NCBI GenBank assembly: GCA_033064195.1
Contig: JARBJD010000185.1
Location: forward strand, 82,637 to 146,636
Length of the DNA: 64,000 nt
From: Blattamonas nauphoetae
Taxonomy: Eukaryota; Preaxostyla; Oxymonadida
Direction: 5' to 3'
Below the pieces are notes generated by a model, which worked only from the letters and a program-made list of their open reading frames with translations, did no database searches and was not told the DNA's origin. A program made the translations under genes and the position numbers. Below are positions 47,084 to 58,200 of this stretch, piece by piece. Each line of letters opens with the position of its first letter. The stretch's first letter is position 1.

Positions 47084-47677
47084 ATGAGCAGCGTCTTGAC
47101 ACCAACACAACTACTGGAAATTTTGGACAAAGAAGATTTGAAAATGAAATCACCTCCAACTCTCAATCAACAAGGAACAACATATCTCACAGGAAGCACT
47201 TTCGAATACTATCTCGAAGAGAAACCAGATGAAACTTATCAAGTGTACGTCAATAGTTTCGTCAAAGGATACAGACCACATCTGAATCGCCAGAAATATC
47301 TTCGACCAGCAAATCGTTGTACAAAAGAGAAGCTTATTGAATCAATGAAAAATGAGAATTGTGAACTCATTTCTGAATACACTCATTCAAGTACTCCAGT
47401 CACATATCGACATGAAGGAATTGAATGGATAGTAATCCCATCAAAATGGATGAAAGGATTCAGAACTCATCAGAACAAACGAAAACGATACACACAATCG
47501 TTTGTTGAAAATGAATTGAAAAAAGAGAATTGTGAACTCATTGGAACATACACAAAGGTACTTGAGCCATTCAAATATCGCGATTTACGAACAAAGAATG
47601 AGTATTACGTTCGCTTGGACAATTGGTTGTATTTTGGAGACCGTCCTCACTTGAGAAAGTACCACGAAAGGTCATGA
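47084..47677 (+). CDS. Polinton-encoded repeat-module protein 1
   Basis: 197 aa from the ATG that abuts the start motif. It contains two to three copies of a ~48-residue module: a helix with LIESMKNENCELISEY, a strand PVTYRHEGIEWIVIPSKW, and a closing KGFRTHQNK, followed by YTQSFVENELKKENCELIG, YTKVLEPFKYR and GDRPHLRK. The module resembles short beta-alpha modules (EYxxxxxPVxYxHxGxEWxxxPxxW) in nuclease-associated phage and virus proteins, but I cannot assign it firmly. It is a close relative of the protein interrupted at 49382-55177. Confidence 0.7.
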   Translation: MSSVLTPTQLLEILDKEDLKMKSPPTLNQQGTTYLTGSTFEYYLEEKPDETYQVYVNSFVKGYRPHLNRQKYLRPANRCTKEKLIESMKNENCELISEYTHSSTPVTYRHEGIEWIVIPSKWMKGFRTHQNKRKRYTQSFVENELKKENCELIGTYTKVLEPFKYRDLRTKNEYYVRLDNWLYFGDRPHLRKYHERS

Positions 47678-49362
47678 AAATACTGAAAATCTATTTTTGA
47701 CCACAAATCAGTCGAAACCAATGTGAGAACCATTTCGAAAAATTCTGCAAAAAATTCTAAAATCTCGGGGACACTGTCGGTCATCGATCAAGACAATCCT
47801 GATCAAAATCGGTTGAGAATTCGTCGAACTGTGTACCGAACTTAGGTCGAAAAAGTGACGAAAAAGTCGATGTTCAGATTTCGCCACTATGAACACCTTT
47901 ATGTCTCAAATTGTGTTCAAACACGTTATAAAATTACGAAATTGATGTTGATAGGTGAAATTTTAGGAAAAAAGCACTTTTGAAAAAAAAGTTTGATCCG
48001 ACCCCACAACATATTTTGAAAATGACAAAATTTTTAAGGAGGAGAAAGTGACGTCTCGCTCTTCTCCTACACGTCACTTTTCGCCCTCTGATGGTCTCAA
48101 AACGTGTCAAATCGGTAGTGGACAGGTATTCGCGTCATTCGGTTCTGACGATCCTCGACACACGATCGTTTTCACAATTTTTGTCAATTTTCATTTCTCA
48201 TTGATTTCACGTCAACCACTTCGCAATCGTACTCAAGCGACGCGTTTTTGAGAATTCTGGTCGTACATCACCTATAGTTCTCTCTGGAGGGTCGGTTTTT
48301 CGATCACACTTGTGACGACACACTTGCACCAACATTTTGACACTATGGATTTTTTGATCCGATTTTCACTGCAAATCCTTCTTTCTCACGGTATGAGTGA
48401 GGTGTGCTCAAATTTTGAGGAGATTTTGTCGGATAGTTCTCCCATAAAGTCACTTTTTCATGTTTTCACTTCTCAACTTTTGACCGTTTTTGTCACTTCA
48501 AAACCGACTGTAGTCCCTTTCATTTCATCACTTTCTCCCCCCATTTCACATATGATCTGTTCACCATTCCTCTTCATTTTGCTCAATTCACTTCCATTTT
48601 GTGGGCCGTTCTCACTTCACTAGCACATCATTTTAGTCGAGTTTTCATCACTTTTTTCACAAAAACAGAGTAAATGAAAGCGAAAGAAGCATGAACGAAA
48701 CGGGCAAGTATGAAACTGAGAGGGAAATTGACGATCGTGAAAATGACGTGAAATGTGACACCAATAGTGAAAATGTCGCTTGTGTTCCGGTTTTATGTCT
48801 TAAAAACAACAAAAATGCTTCAAAAATGTATGTGAAATGATGAAGATTCCGGAAAAATTCCGAGATATGAAGTGAGCCGTTGAAAGTGAGATCTCTGCAA
48901 AAGTCCGGAAAACTCAGTAAACGGGAATTAGTGTGTTGAATTTGAAAACAAGATTAAGAGAAAGAAACATGAATGAAGTGGTTAAAAACAGTAAACAACG
49001 AGAAAACGAGGACTGAAGTGAGGTCAAAAATGAGATGGTAACGAATGAGAATGAGGTGAAAGTTTTATCAAAAATAGAGAAAACAAGGCTGAAATAAGAA
49101 GAAAAGGAGAGTGGCATACTCGTTTTTACATAAAAGTACTGAGATCCACGACCGATCCTGAAAACCCGCATATCTCTGCAAAAGTCCGGAATCTTCAAAA
49201 AACGGAGCATACCTCGATGATCCTACAGTTCCGGAGAATCTGAAACGCGAAGAATTAGAACGAAACTATCACTTGTGAGAAATGAGTGATCGAACCCATT
49301 GATCCTCCTTTCTGGTGAAAAATCCAGAACTGAGAAAACAACGAATGAAAATTTATTTTTGA
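47678..49362. other. 1.7-kb non-coding gap inside the Polinton
   Basis: No long frame is seen, unusual for a compact element. ATCTCTGCAAAAGTCCGGA occurs twice in direct orientation (near 48891 and 49171), each copy followed after a few bases by AAACGGGA or AAACGGAG. Sequence may be a decayed gene or inserted DNA. Confidence 0.45.
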
Positions 49363-49381
49363 TTTTTTTAATTTGTATTAA
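49363..49381 (+). promoter_or_regulatory. Polinton start motif, copy 2
   Basis: TTTTTTTAATTTGTATTAA abuts the ATG at 49382, the start codon of the gene interrupted by the hAT element. Confidence 0.7.
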
Positions 49382-49385
49382 ATGA

Positions 49386-49393
49386 ATCCAACT
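49386..49393 (+). repeat. target-site duplication, left copy
   Basis: ATCCAACT immediately before TAGGCTTGG; identical to 54792-54799. Eight-base duplications are the hallmark of hAT insertion. Confidence 0.95.
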
Positions 49394-49450
49394 TAGGCTT
49401 GGCTGACCGGCCAAAAGTCCCGGTCAGTGTCAGTCACGAATTCTTCTAAG

Positions 49451-50100
49451 GGTCTGATCTCAGCAGAATCTTAAATTGCATGCTATGAACAGGAAATCTA
49501 TAGAATAGCTGAATTCAAAGGTATTTTAACTTTTCCGCAACAACTGCCTTGTTCATAATTTCTCTGAATTCTTCTCCTCCTCATTGTGTCACTTGCCTTT
49601 CTCCCAACACAGAGCTCGGTCGATATCAACCGCTCCGTCTTAGCCATAGGGTCTACTGGAATCATTATCATCCCTTCCACCACATCACGCTCCACACTCT
49701 TCTTGTCAGACTGTGGAATCACATCATTCATCAAATGCACATCAACCAAGATCCGCTATCTTTCAATCCTCAAAATCACATGAAATATGTACAGGGATCT
49801 GAGTAGGTCTGTAGATTACTGCAGAAGGTGTGATCATGGATCAGACCTCACGAAACTGAGGGTCTGATCCGTTTCCTAATTAGGAGTATCGATTTTCCTC
49901 ATTTTCCATTTTCTCACTTCATTTTCTTCATCGGATCGGTTCAACTCAAGCAATAAACAATCAATTATGACCAGATTGCCTCTCGAATGGTCGATTAGAC
50001 TCATTTCACAGTTTTTTTCGAAAGTAAACTCTCTTTTAATGAAACAGTCTGTTAAGAACAAAAATTAGGTCTGATCAATGAAGGTCTGATCGATCAGATC
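49451..50100. repeat. subterminal GGTCTGATC repeats of the hAT element
   Basis: GGTCTGATC occurs directly at 49451, 49861, 50068 and 50083 and inverted (GATCAGACC) at 49839, clustered within 650 bp of the left end. Repeated short subterminal words are the usual transposase binding sites of hAT elements; binding is inferred. Confidence 0.65.
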
Positions 50101-50129
50101 CTTCTCAGGTCCCTGAATATGTATATTCC

Positions 50130-51531
50130 AACGAGTGGGGACTATTTCCATCGTTGGGTGCAACATTACGACTCCAGAAGAGGACAACACAGTCGACAAC
50201 TTCGAGAGACGGACTCGAATCAACAGCCATCTCCAAGGAAAACGCAGATCGCCAAAAACAGGCCACGCCAAGTCTCATGTGCCTCAAATTCAATTTGAGA
50301 CAACGATCATCTCAGTGTTCTGCACGAAGGAAGTGGAGACGAAAACATGCTCGTTCGACAGGATCTGGGGAGGATATGTCAAAGCTATCAACGTTGCTAA
50401 CATGTCAATTGGGTCATCGACCTTCCACAGCAATGTGCTGCACCTTTCACCTTGACTTCTCTCAGAAAGATCCAACAGACTTTGATGACCGCTTGTCTGG
50501 GTTTGGGTGCAGTGTCAACGCAGAAAGAGTGGAGCACGTTGAAATGAACGGCTTAAAGTCAGTGAATAATACAGCAGAGATGAACTTCCAGCCAAGGTAC
50601 TCATGCTATCGTGCCTTCTCTTTCATTCCCATGAAGCTCCTCTCAAGTGACTGTGTTGCCTCTAACTTCTTCTTGAAGGATGTAGGATCGATCGAAATGA
50701 GTTTCAGCCATCCATCGATCCAGCCCGCGCAAACAGCCCCAGCCGCTCATCCAACGGAGAGAGAGGTGTCATCGGCATCTCTACAACAGTGACGGTGTGC
50801 TCCAAATTTGTAAGATTCGACTAGTACTGCTCCAGCAGGAATGTGGGAGGGATATGATCAGACTAGTCTTTCCAGATTGATGGTGTCTCCACAAACAAGT
50901 CTTCGTGATTGGAGGAAGGATGATGAAGGACCACTGTCATCGAAACAGGAAAACAAGGCTCCAAAGCAAATCGACTCTGACTATCTCCAGACTCGAGATA
51001 TGTTTCTGCCACGCTTCGGATGAAGGAGAGATTGGACTGTCGATGTTTGGAGAAACAGCTGCGGGTGATGTAGTCGGCTCCATCGTTCTGGAGCAGTGCA
51101 CCCTGAAGTCGAACCACGCACTGTTTGGAGGCAGACTCTTCGCTTGCACTTCGTTAGAGACGCCGTTGTCGCTGATTTCATCAGATGAAATGGATTGCGA
51201 GAAAGTCTCCACGTTCAACCAAAATCATCTCAATAACATCACACCTGAAGGAACAAGGCCAGCCCTTCTTGTCACTCACGAATCACCCGAAACAGGACTC
51301 GAAGGGGACTCGCGGTTTGTCTTCATCACACACAACTTCATTCTCTCCAACTCAGTGTCAGGCCACCAATTCGGTCTCTCTGGTGGAGTTATCAATGTTG
51401 CTTCCTACTTCGCGACAAACTCGCTCCAATCATCTCAAGTGGTTCTCTCCGAGAATGCCATCGACAGAAGCAAAAATGCATTGCATTTGAAGACACGGGC
51501 ACCCTCCCAAAGATGGTCCCTCAGCCGATGA
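50130..51531 (+). pseudogene. beta-helix-like protein fragments carried by the hAT element
   Basis: Plus-strand open stretches change frame several times. They carry short Cys/Gly/Ser/Asn strands typical of the host beta-helix surface proteins: TISIVGCNITT, IVLEQCTLKSNHALFGG, FGLSGGVINVASYF, SSQVVLSENA. The direction is opposite to the transposase, so it is not part of it. Probably a host gene piece captured by the transposon, or an insertion within it, now decayed. Confidence 0.45.
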
Positions 51532-51888
51532 GAAACGAATAGCCAATCGAACAGTACATCCTTGCAAGGGTTCAAAAGGTAAAAAGCGAAGAGGAAATGA
51601 TTGTGTCGGTAGATAACCACACAACTCTTGTGGGATTTGGGGATAAGTCTCAAAAAATACTCTTCCTGTTTGCGAGTGCAGATGTGATCGTGTGGGAGTC
51701 TTTAGGGAGTGTCAATACTTCATAAACCAAGTTTTTTTTACCTCACCAAAACTCTGGTCAACAAAACACGTCAAAGTTAGAAATCAAGATGGTGAATGAT
51801 AATGATTATCGTCTCCAGGAATGGAACCAGTGGCTACACGGTGTGAAACTTAAGGACTTGCCTCAGACACTTTGAACTACCCAATGAT

Positions 51889-54643
51889 TCACTTGCTGTG
51901 AAATGCCACGGCCAGCTCATGGAGTATCTGCTCAGGTCGCATCCTTCTGCGGGAAGGAGAGAATGTTCTCTTGATATGCGAGAAATATCTCTCACATTCA
52001 ATTTCCGACGCGACCATAGCTCCCATTGTGAGCGCACAGTCACAGAGAGCTTCAGCTTTTGAATAATCCCGATATTGTCTCCAAAACGTCTGAAATCTGT
52101 CAACTGTAATCTTTCCGAGTGTGCCTCTTCATGATTGAGCCATACATCAAATTCCTCTGCCAAACTTGCGGGAATTGTCCGAAATACAGAGTGTGCAGTC
52201 ATAGTGAATCCATCATAAATTTCTGTGTGGAAGGACCGAAGATTCGATAACAGAACAAGACTAGGAGAATGTGGAAGTTCATCTGGCAGAACGTCTTCTG
52301 ATTGAGAATCGTCACCCAATGTTGCAATGCTAGGGATTTGAAACCCAGTTTTGACTGCCCTCATGTGTCGTTGAGGAGGTGAGTAGACAATTTCTGAGAT
52401 GAGAGTGCCGAATAGTGCTTTTCTGTTCTGAGTGATTGGATGGTGCGAAGGTGGACGGATGGGGGGAAACATGAGTTGATAGTGAGGGATTAGACGAAGA
52501 TTGCGGATTTTGACCGGACAGTCCCGTATTGATGACACTTTGAGTGGCTTGTGGAATCTGAGGTTCCGGTGTTGCCTCAATCGAGTGTTTTGGTCGTGGA
52601 TACGTGAACATGGTCATGGAGAGTTGACCTGTTCGTGGAATATAGAGAGATGAGAGTGGATGAAGTGGAAGAAGCTGTGGAAGAGAGGTGGCGATGGTGT
52701 GTGTTTGTTCCTTGCTAACTTTCGTCGCCGATGGGACAGGACCATCAAAAAGGACATCAGAGATGGGATCTTCTCCGGAATGGGCTCGTTTGGTTGGGAG
52801 GATGGGGGGGCATGTCACAAATCTCTGGAGAGGTGGATTTCAGCACTTGTGCATCACGTTGTCTCTCCTTTCTTTTCTCCCTTCGTGCAGCTCGTCCTCT
52901 CATTTCAACATCAGATAGTGTCTCCTGATCGTCTTCGCACAGATCAATCCATTCGGGTTCTGTGTCTATCTCGTCAAAGACGAGGTCAAGCGGTGTAAAG
53001 GGACTTGGTACGTCGAGGGAGGAGCTGAGAATGGAACAGTCGGTGTGGTAGGAATCTCGTCATTCCCTTGTCAGAGAGTAGGAGAATAGCATCAGTGATG
53101 AAGTTGAATTGCAGAAGAATCGTAAAAAGAGACAGTCAATGACAACATCACCAATCTCTTTCCATCGAGTCGGTGAGTCTGCAAGGTTCTGTAAAATTGT
53201 CTGCATTGTCCGGACAACGATTGGAAACACATTGGAAATGACACAGGATCGCTCTCCGAACTTATTCTTCATTTGATACAGTGGCTGCAAGATTTTTGAA
53301 TTTCTGAAATTTCCTTAAAGAATTGAACTTCAGAATCTGATAGAGTCGGAAAGGCTGTGTAGTGAGCAGAGTACCATGAGACTGGCCGGATCTCATCCAG
53401 CCATCGAGTTGGGGAGAAAGTTGGTGGGGATGAACCGATTTGTTTCGATACATTCGGAGGAAATACACGTGTGCAGTTGTGGAGAGTCTCCAATATGATT
53501 TTGAGGTGAGGTGAGAATAGCTTAGCGTCAGTCCACGCAAGGTCCAATAGGTGATTGTGGCATCGGCCAACCAGAGGTGTCGATGTTTGTTTGACAGATT
53601 GTTGGAGCGCTTCTGGTTGAGGAGTTCGGTCAATTTGATCCACAATTCTGAGCCCATTTTGGAGAGCAATCGCATTGTCAGCAACAAATCCAATAACTTT
53701 GATCCCATGTTTGATTAGAATAGCTGAACTCTCCGCGGCAAAATTGGCATAGAACAAGGCATTCATATCATCTTCCGCATTAGATGTGTGGATAAGTAGA
53801 GGCTCAAAAGTTGTCTGAGGGGCCACAAAAATCGCGAGGAGAAAATGAAGAGGCCCAACTTTTCCACCATCAATCACAACGCTTCCACAAAGACCGCGTC
53901 TTGCCGTCAGTGCATCAAGAATAACTTTTTGTCCAAATTTACCTAATCTGTCTGAATTCGGCGTCGATTCAGCGTTTTTTTGCAGAGACTGATTTCTTGG
54001 TGGTTTGACCGTTTTCCAACTTGGATTAGTTCGTTTGCCAGGTCTCGAAAGTCATCAGAACCTGCTGCATTGTACGAAACAGTGTGCCGTGAACAGAATT
54101 TGTACAGTTTATGTTCAAACTGTGTGAACTTATCATCAACTGCAATTTGTTGTTGTTTTTCAGGATTCTTGTTTTTATATTGATGAATATGACGAGGATC
54201 CCAAGTGCTTTTTCTTGATATATACCGACAAATCCCCCCACTGTCGTCCACGTGTCTGCATAGAAACAAAATGCGTCCCTTCTGGAAGGGAGCTTTCGTT
54301 TTGATGTATCTTGCTCGCACCGCAATGGCTGAAGGAACAGAATTTTGCTTTTCAATCACTTCCTGATATTCAAATATTGTGTTCCCATCCAATTCTAAAA
54401 TGAACTGAAGTGAAAAGAAAACACAGACTGAACCACGGTCCATTCGATGATTCGTTCATTCAACGAAGGTTGGATCTCCGCGATCACTATTTCAGTGAGA
54501 TCCGAGAAATGACTTAGATCAATTGCCCATACCTGTTTTTTCTGATCAAATGAGTCATGAAAGTCTGAAAATAAGAGTGAAATCATGTGATTGATCTGAC
54601 GATAATTCCTAAATTTCATTTCAAGAAGAAAATACACTGACAC
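51889..54643 (-). pseudogene. hAT transposase, frameshifted
   Basis: Read from high to low coordinates. A 5' block lies at 54643-54395. The next (54443-53943) has a Cys-Cys-His-His pattern like a BED finger and FCSRHTVSYNAAGSDDFRDL, the usual hAT region before the catalytic core. The core follows in another frame (53935-53272): VVIDGGKVGPLHFL with the first Asp, VIGFVADNAIALQNG with the second, then GRCHNHLLDLAWTDA and SPTRWLDEI. Another frame (53290-53060) gives QPLYQMKNKFGERSC. The C-terminus (52110-51889) reads SEIECERYFSHIKRTF with the third catalytic Glu and the dimerisation segment RRRMRPEQILHEL, ending HSK and TGA. Frames change at an A-run near 53965 and near 53290; 52330-53000 is Ser/Pro-rich filler. 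No working copy is expected. Confidence 0.85.
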
Positions 54644-55202
54644 TCACGTCATTGACTCGAATTTCAATTTCCCCTCGATCCCTTTCGGAGAAATGGTAAC
54701 TCTAAATTATGGGTTCCGGAATTTCTCCGGTCAGTGACCGTCAGTACTTTTCGGTGAAAACTGACCGGTCAGTGCCGGTCAGCCAAGCCTAATCCAACTG
54801 AAATGTACAAGGAAAGACGTCGAGTATGTTCAGAACAAGCATTAATTGAATCGATGAAGGAAGAGAACTGTACGCTGGTCTCTGAGTATGTCAGAAATAA
54901 TGTGCCGGTGACGTATGTTCATGAGGGAGTTGAATGGAGAATAAAACCAAAGTTGTGGAATCAAGGAAACAGACCCCACTTAGCGAAACGTCGACACTAC
55001 ACTCAATCATTCGTTGAAAATGAACTGAAGAAATACAATTGTGAACTCGTCGGTGAGTACACAAAAGTTCTGGTTCCATTCACCTATAGAGAGATTGGCG
55101 GAAGTGAAGTATTCAGAATTAGACTTGATGCATGGCTGACTGCTAAGAAAAAGCCCCATCTGAGAAAACAGAAATAAACGCTCAACTTTTTTTATTTTCG
55201 GA

Positions 55203-55220
55203 TTTTTTAATTTGTAGTAA
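55203..55220 (+). promoter_or_regulatory. Polinton start motif, copy 3 (polymerase)
   Basis: TTTTTTAATTTGTAGTAA abuts the polymerase ATG at 55221. One base differs from the TTTTTTAATTTGTAT core of copies 1 and 2. Confidence 0.65.
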
Positions 55221-58200
55221 ATGGCACTGCTACAACCAGTCAAGGAAAGAATTCAAGAAATTCGAGACCTCTTTCCGAATACACAATTTCAATTTATTGA
55301 TGGTCGAACGTATATTCCAGACAGCACAAATTATCAACATCATCGTTCATTTCTTCTGAATATGCTTCAACACACAGATCTCGAGTTTCCACATCCAACA
55401 AAGAATCTCGATCTCAATCTCATTCCAGATTTTATTGAACAAGTTAAACTTCGACAACAGATGGCTTCAGAAGATCGACTCGCTCACCGAATGATCGTGG
55501 AAAACATGAAAGCAAATCCAAGAGTGAACAAAGAAGAACTGAAGAAGCAAGTGTTCAGAATGACATGGAAACTGAAATCAATTGAAGAGAAGTTGATGGA
55601 TCATTGGATGAAGAATCTATTGATCATTCAGAAGAAAAATGAACAAATGGAAAAAAGAGAAGTGCAGACATTTGATGGATTTGAAGAATGCATATTCCTT
55701 GCTGAACCGCGTGACAAAGTAGCATTCAATTCTTGTCTCATGGATGCACGAAGGAAGTTCAAAAAGAATGAAGTCGAGAAGGTTGAAGATAATGGAAAAC
55801 CATATCAACTGTACTTCCACAACCATCTGAAGAACGTTGAAGAAATCACAACCTTCATCAAAGCAGTATTCGACAAAGAGAAGGATCATCCATTCAAGAT
55901 TAGTATTGACTTTGGAAAGATTATTGAGAGAAAAGACAAAGATGAGACAACTTACAAAGACTTCAGACCAGAACTGGAGAACACATCGAAGAGTTTCCCA
56001 ACTGTGATCAGAAGTGCAGGAGACATCACTGAGTATTCAAAATATGCGATCAATCTGATCAAAGAATCACAGGAGAGAACACTGATGGATACGAAAACAA
56101 TGTACATCGCATTCCACTCCATTCTAGTTGCAGTCTATCGATTCCCAGTTGCAGGAAAAGCAAATGCAATTCTCACTGAACACATTAAAACGAGAAACGT
56201 TCGGTACATCGATTCTGAGTTCAACATTTGCTTCTTTCAAGCACTATCGTTCCTCACACTTCCTGAGGTTCCAGGGAAGAAGATATCAATCAACATGAGA
56301 AACGTTGAAACAAAAAGATTGTTCGCAGAATCGAAGAATCTGACCCACCTGAAGCCACATCAACTGACTGAACACTTGCGCAATTATCCTGGATTTGATA
56401 TCGCTTGTGATTTGGAGAAAGAAATGATTAGACACAACATCACAGTTCACATTTATGAATATGATGAAGACAAGAAGAAGTATTTCCTAAGTCAATCGTA
56501 TGTCAACGAAAATGACGATGCAAGAGTTCTTCCCATCTTGATGATTCCACTTACAGCCACTCTCGTTCATGTGATGTTCATTGTTGATCCTGAGAAAATC
56601 ACTGGATACAAACTCTGTCCATATTGTCAGTCAAGAGGATTCCAAGTCAAGGATTCTCACTTCAAGACATACTACGAGAAGCATCTCAAAGAGTGCAAAG
56701 AACTTGATGGAAAACATGTGAAGAAGATCTCCCTGGACAAAACTCCAAGACCGTACGTTCCACATATTCTCAACAATGGAACATATGAATTTCTGATGGC
56801 ACACAAAAGACAATACGAATTCAAACCAACACAGTACTACATCACATACGATTTCGAAACCATGGAAGATCTCATTCTTGACAACTTGTTCTCTGATGAA
56901 AATACTCAGTTGATCTCACATTTAAAACCTCTCTCTGTTGCATCAGCAATCAAAACAAAATCAGGCGTTCAATCAATCTACTTTGATCTTCGAGATGGAA
57001 AAGACTTCGTGAAGCAATGGATCAGAGAACTCTTCAAATACGCTGAGACAGTTCGAGAGGACAACTACTACGAAGACCCGGAAATACCCTCTCAGAATGA
57101 AGTCAGTGTGATTGGATTCAACAGCTCCAGATTCGACATCAATCTCATCTTCCGCGATCTCGTTGACAAGGATTGGAAAGTGGTAAGCTTCCTTGGATCC
57201 ACAACGAAGTACAAACAAGTTCTGATCAGACATGAGAAGACACAACAGGTGCTTCGCTTCATTGACATGATGTCGTACACAGGACCAATGACATTGGATA
57301 ATGCAGTCAAGGCTTTTGGAGGAAATACAACACTTCAGAAATCATTCTTTGCCTACGAATCATTTGATTCATCAGACTACGATGCAGTGCTGAGCAAACA
57401 CGAACCATTCTCCAAATATGAATTCTACTCCAGTCTGAACAACAGTGAAATGTCCGACATTGATTACCAAATATATCTTGACGATTGGAACAAACAAGGA
57501 TTCAAAAACAGATGGGAATATCTGAAATTCTACAACATCAGAGACGTCGAATGTAGGATTGCACCATTGGATAATCTCATTGATCTGAACTTCCAATACA
57601 AAGTGGATATGTTGCACAATCTCTCATTGTCAGCGAATGCTTCTGCAATCAAATACGCGTGTGCCTACAAAGACTTTGATATCGATGATGATTTCAATGG
57701 AGTGGATCAATCTGGAGAAATAAAAATCACGAAACAATACTGGAAGTACAAGGTTGCATCATACATTTATCAAGACCAGAAAGCACATCGCAGTACTGAC
57801 AAAAATGTCACTGAAGCAGACTACGAGTGGTTTGTTCAACAATGCAAGAGAGTGTGCTATATCTGCAAGAGTCACTTCTCACAAGCAGTACGACCAACAC
57901 TGGATAGAATCGACAATTCGAAAGGACATTCAAAAGAGAACGTAAAGATCTGTTGGGACTACTGCAACACCTACAAGTCAGACAAAGATGAGCATCTCAC
58001 ACGATTGAGAATTCAATTGAAGAAGTACTGCCTCTGGAAATCATTGCCGATGACTCTGACACACGAGCAAACTTATCACAAACTGAGAGCAGCAGTGACT
58101 GGTGGATTATCGAATGTTCAGCACAGACAGAACATCAAAGATGTGACTCCAATCAATCACTTCACATACGAAGACGGAAAAGTTGTCTCCAAAGATACTG

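Larger units (their letters stand above)
49394..54791 (-). mobile_element. hAT DNA transposon with decayed transposase, 5.4 kb
   Basis: Flanked by perfect 8-bp duplications. Ends are TAGGCTTGGCTGACCGG and its inverted copy (17 bp perfect), after which the two ends differ, although each is rich in CTGACCGG/CCGGTCAG words. The terminal TAGG resembles the Ac/Tam3 type of hAT ends. The minus strand codes for a hAT transposase in several frames; the left half holds plus-strand fragments of another protein. Its ends match those of the element at 31228-36910. Confidence 0.93.
49382..55177 (+). pseudogene. Polinton repeat-module protein 2, interrupted by a hAT transposon
   Basis: ATG at 49382 is followed by three codons (Asn-Pro-Thr), then by the transposon 49394-54791. 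The reading frame resumes at the right-hand target duplication and runs to TAA at 55177. The right part holds modules homologous to protein 1: LIESMKEENCTLVSEY, PVTYVHEGVEWRIKP, GNRPHLAK, YTQSFVENELKKYNCELVG and PHLRK. Counting codons across the duplication shows the ancestral frame was intact (about 127 aa), so the insertion is the only visible damage. An internal ATG at 54803 could allow a slightly shortened product if transcribed from the transposon end. Confidence 0.85.

Noticed and set aside
46601-47110. 169-codon minus-strand frame before the first Polinton gene
   Set aside because: It crosses the start motif and start codon of the plus-strand gene and shows no recognised domain; probably chance in AT-rich DNA.
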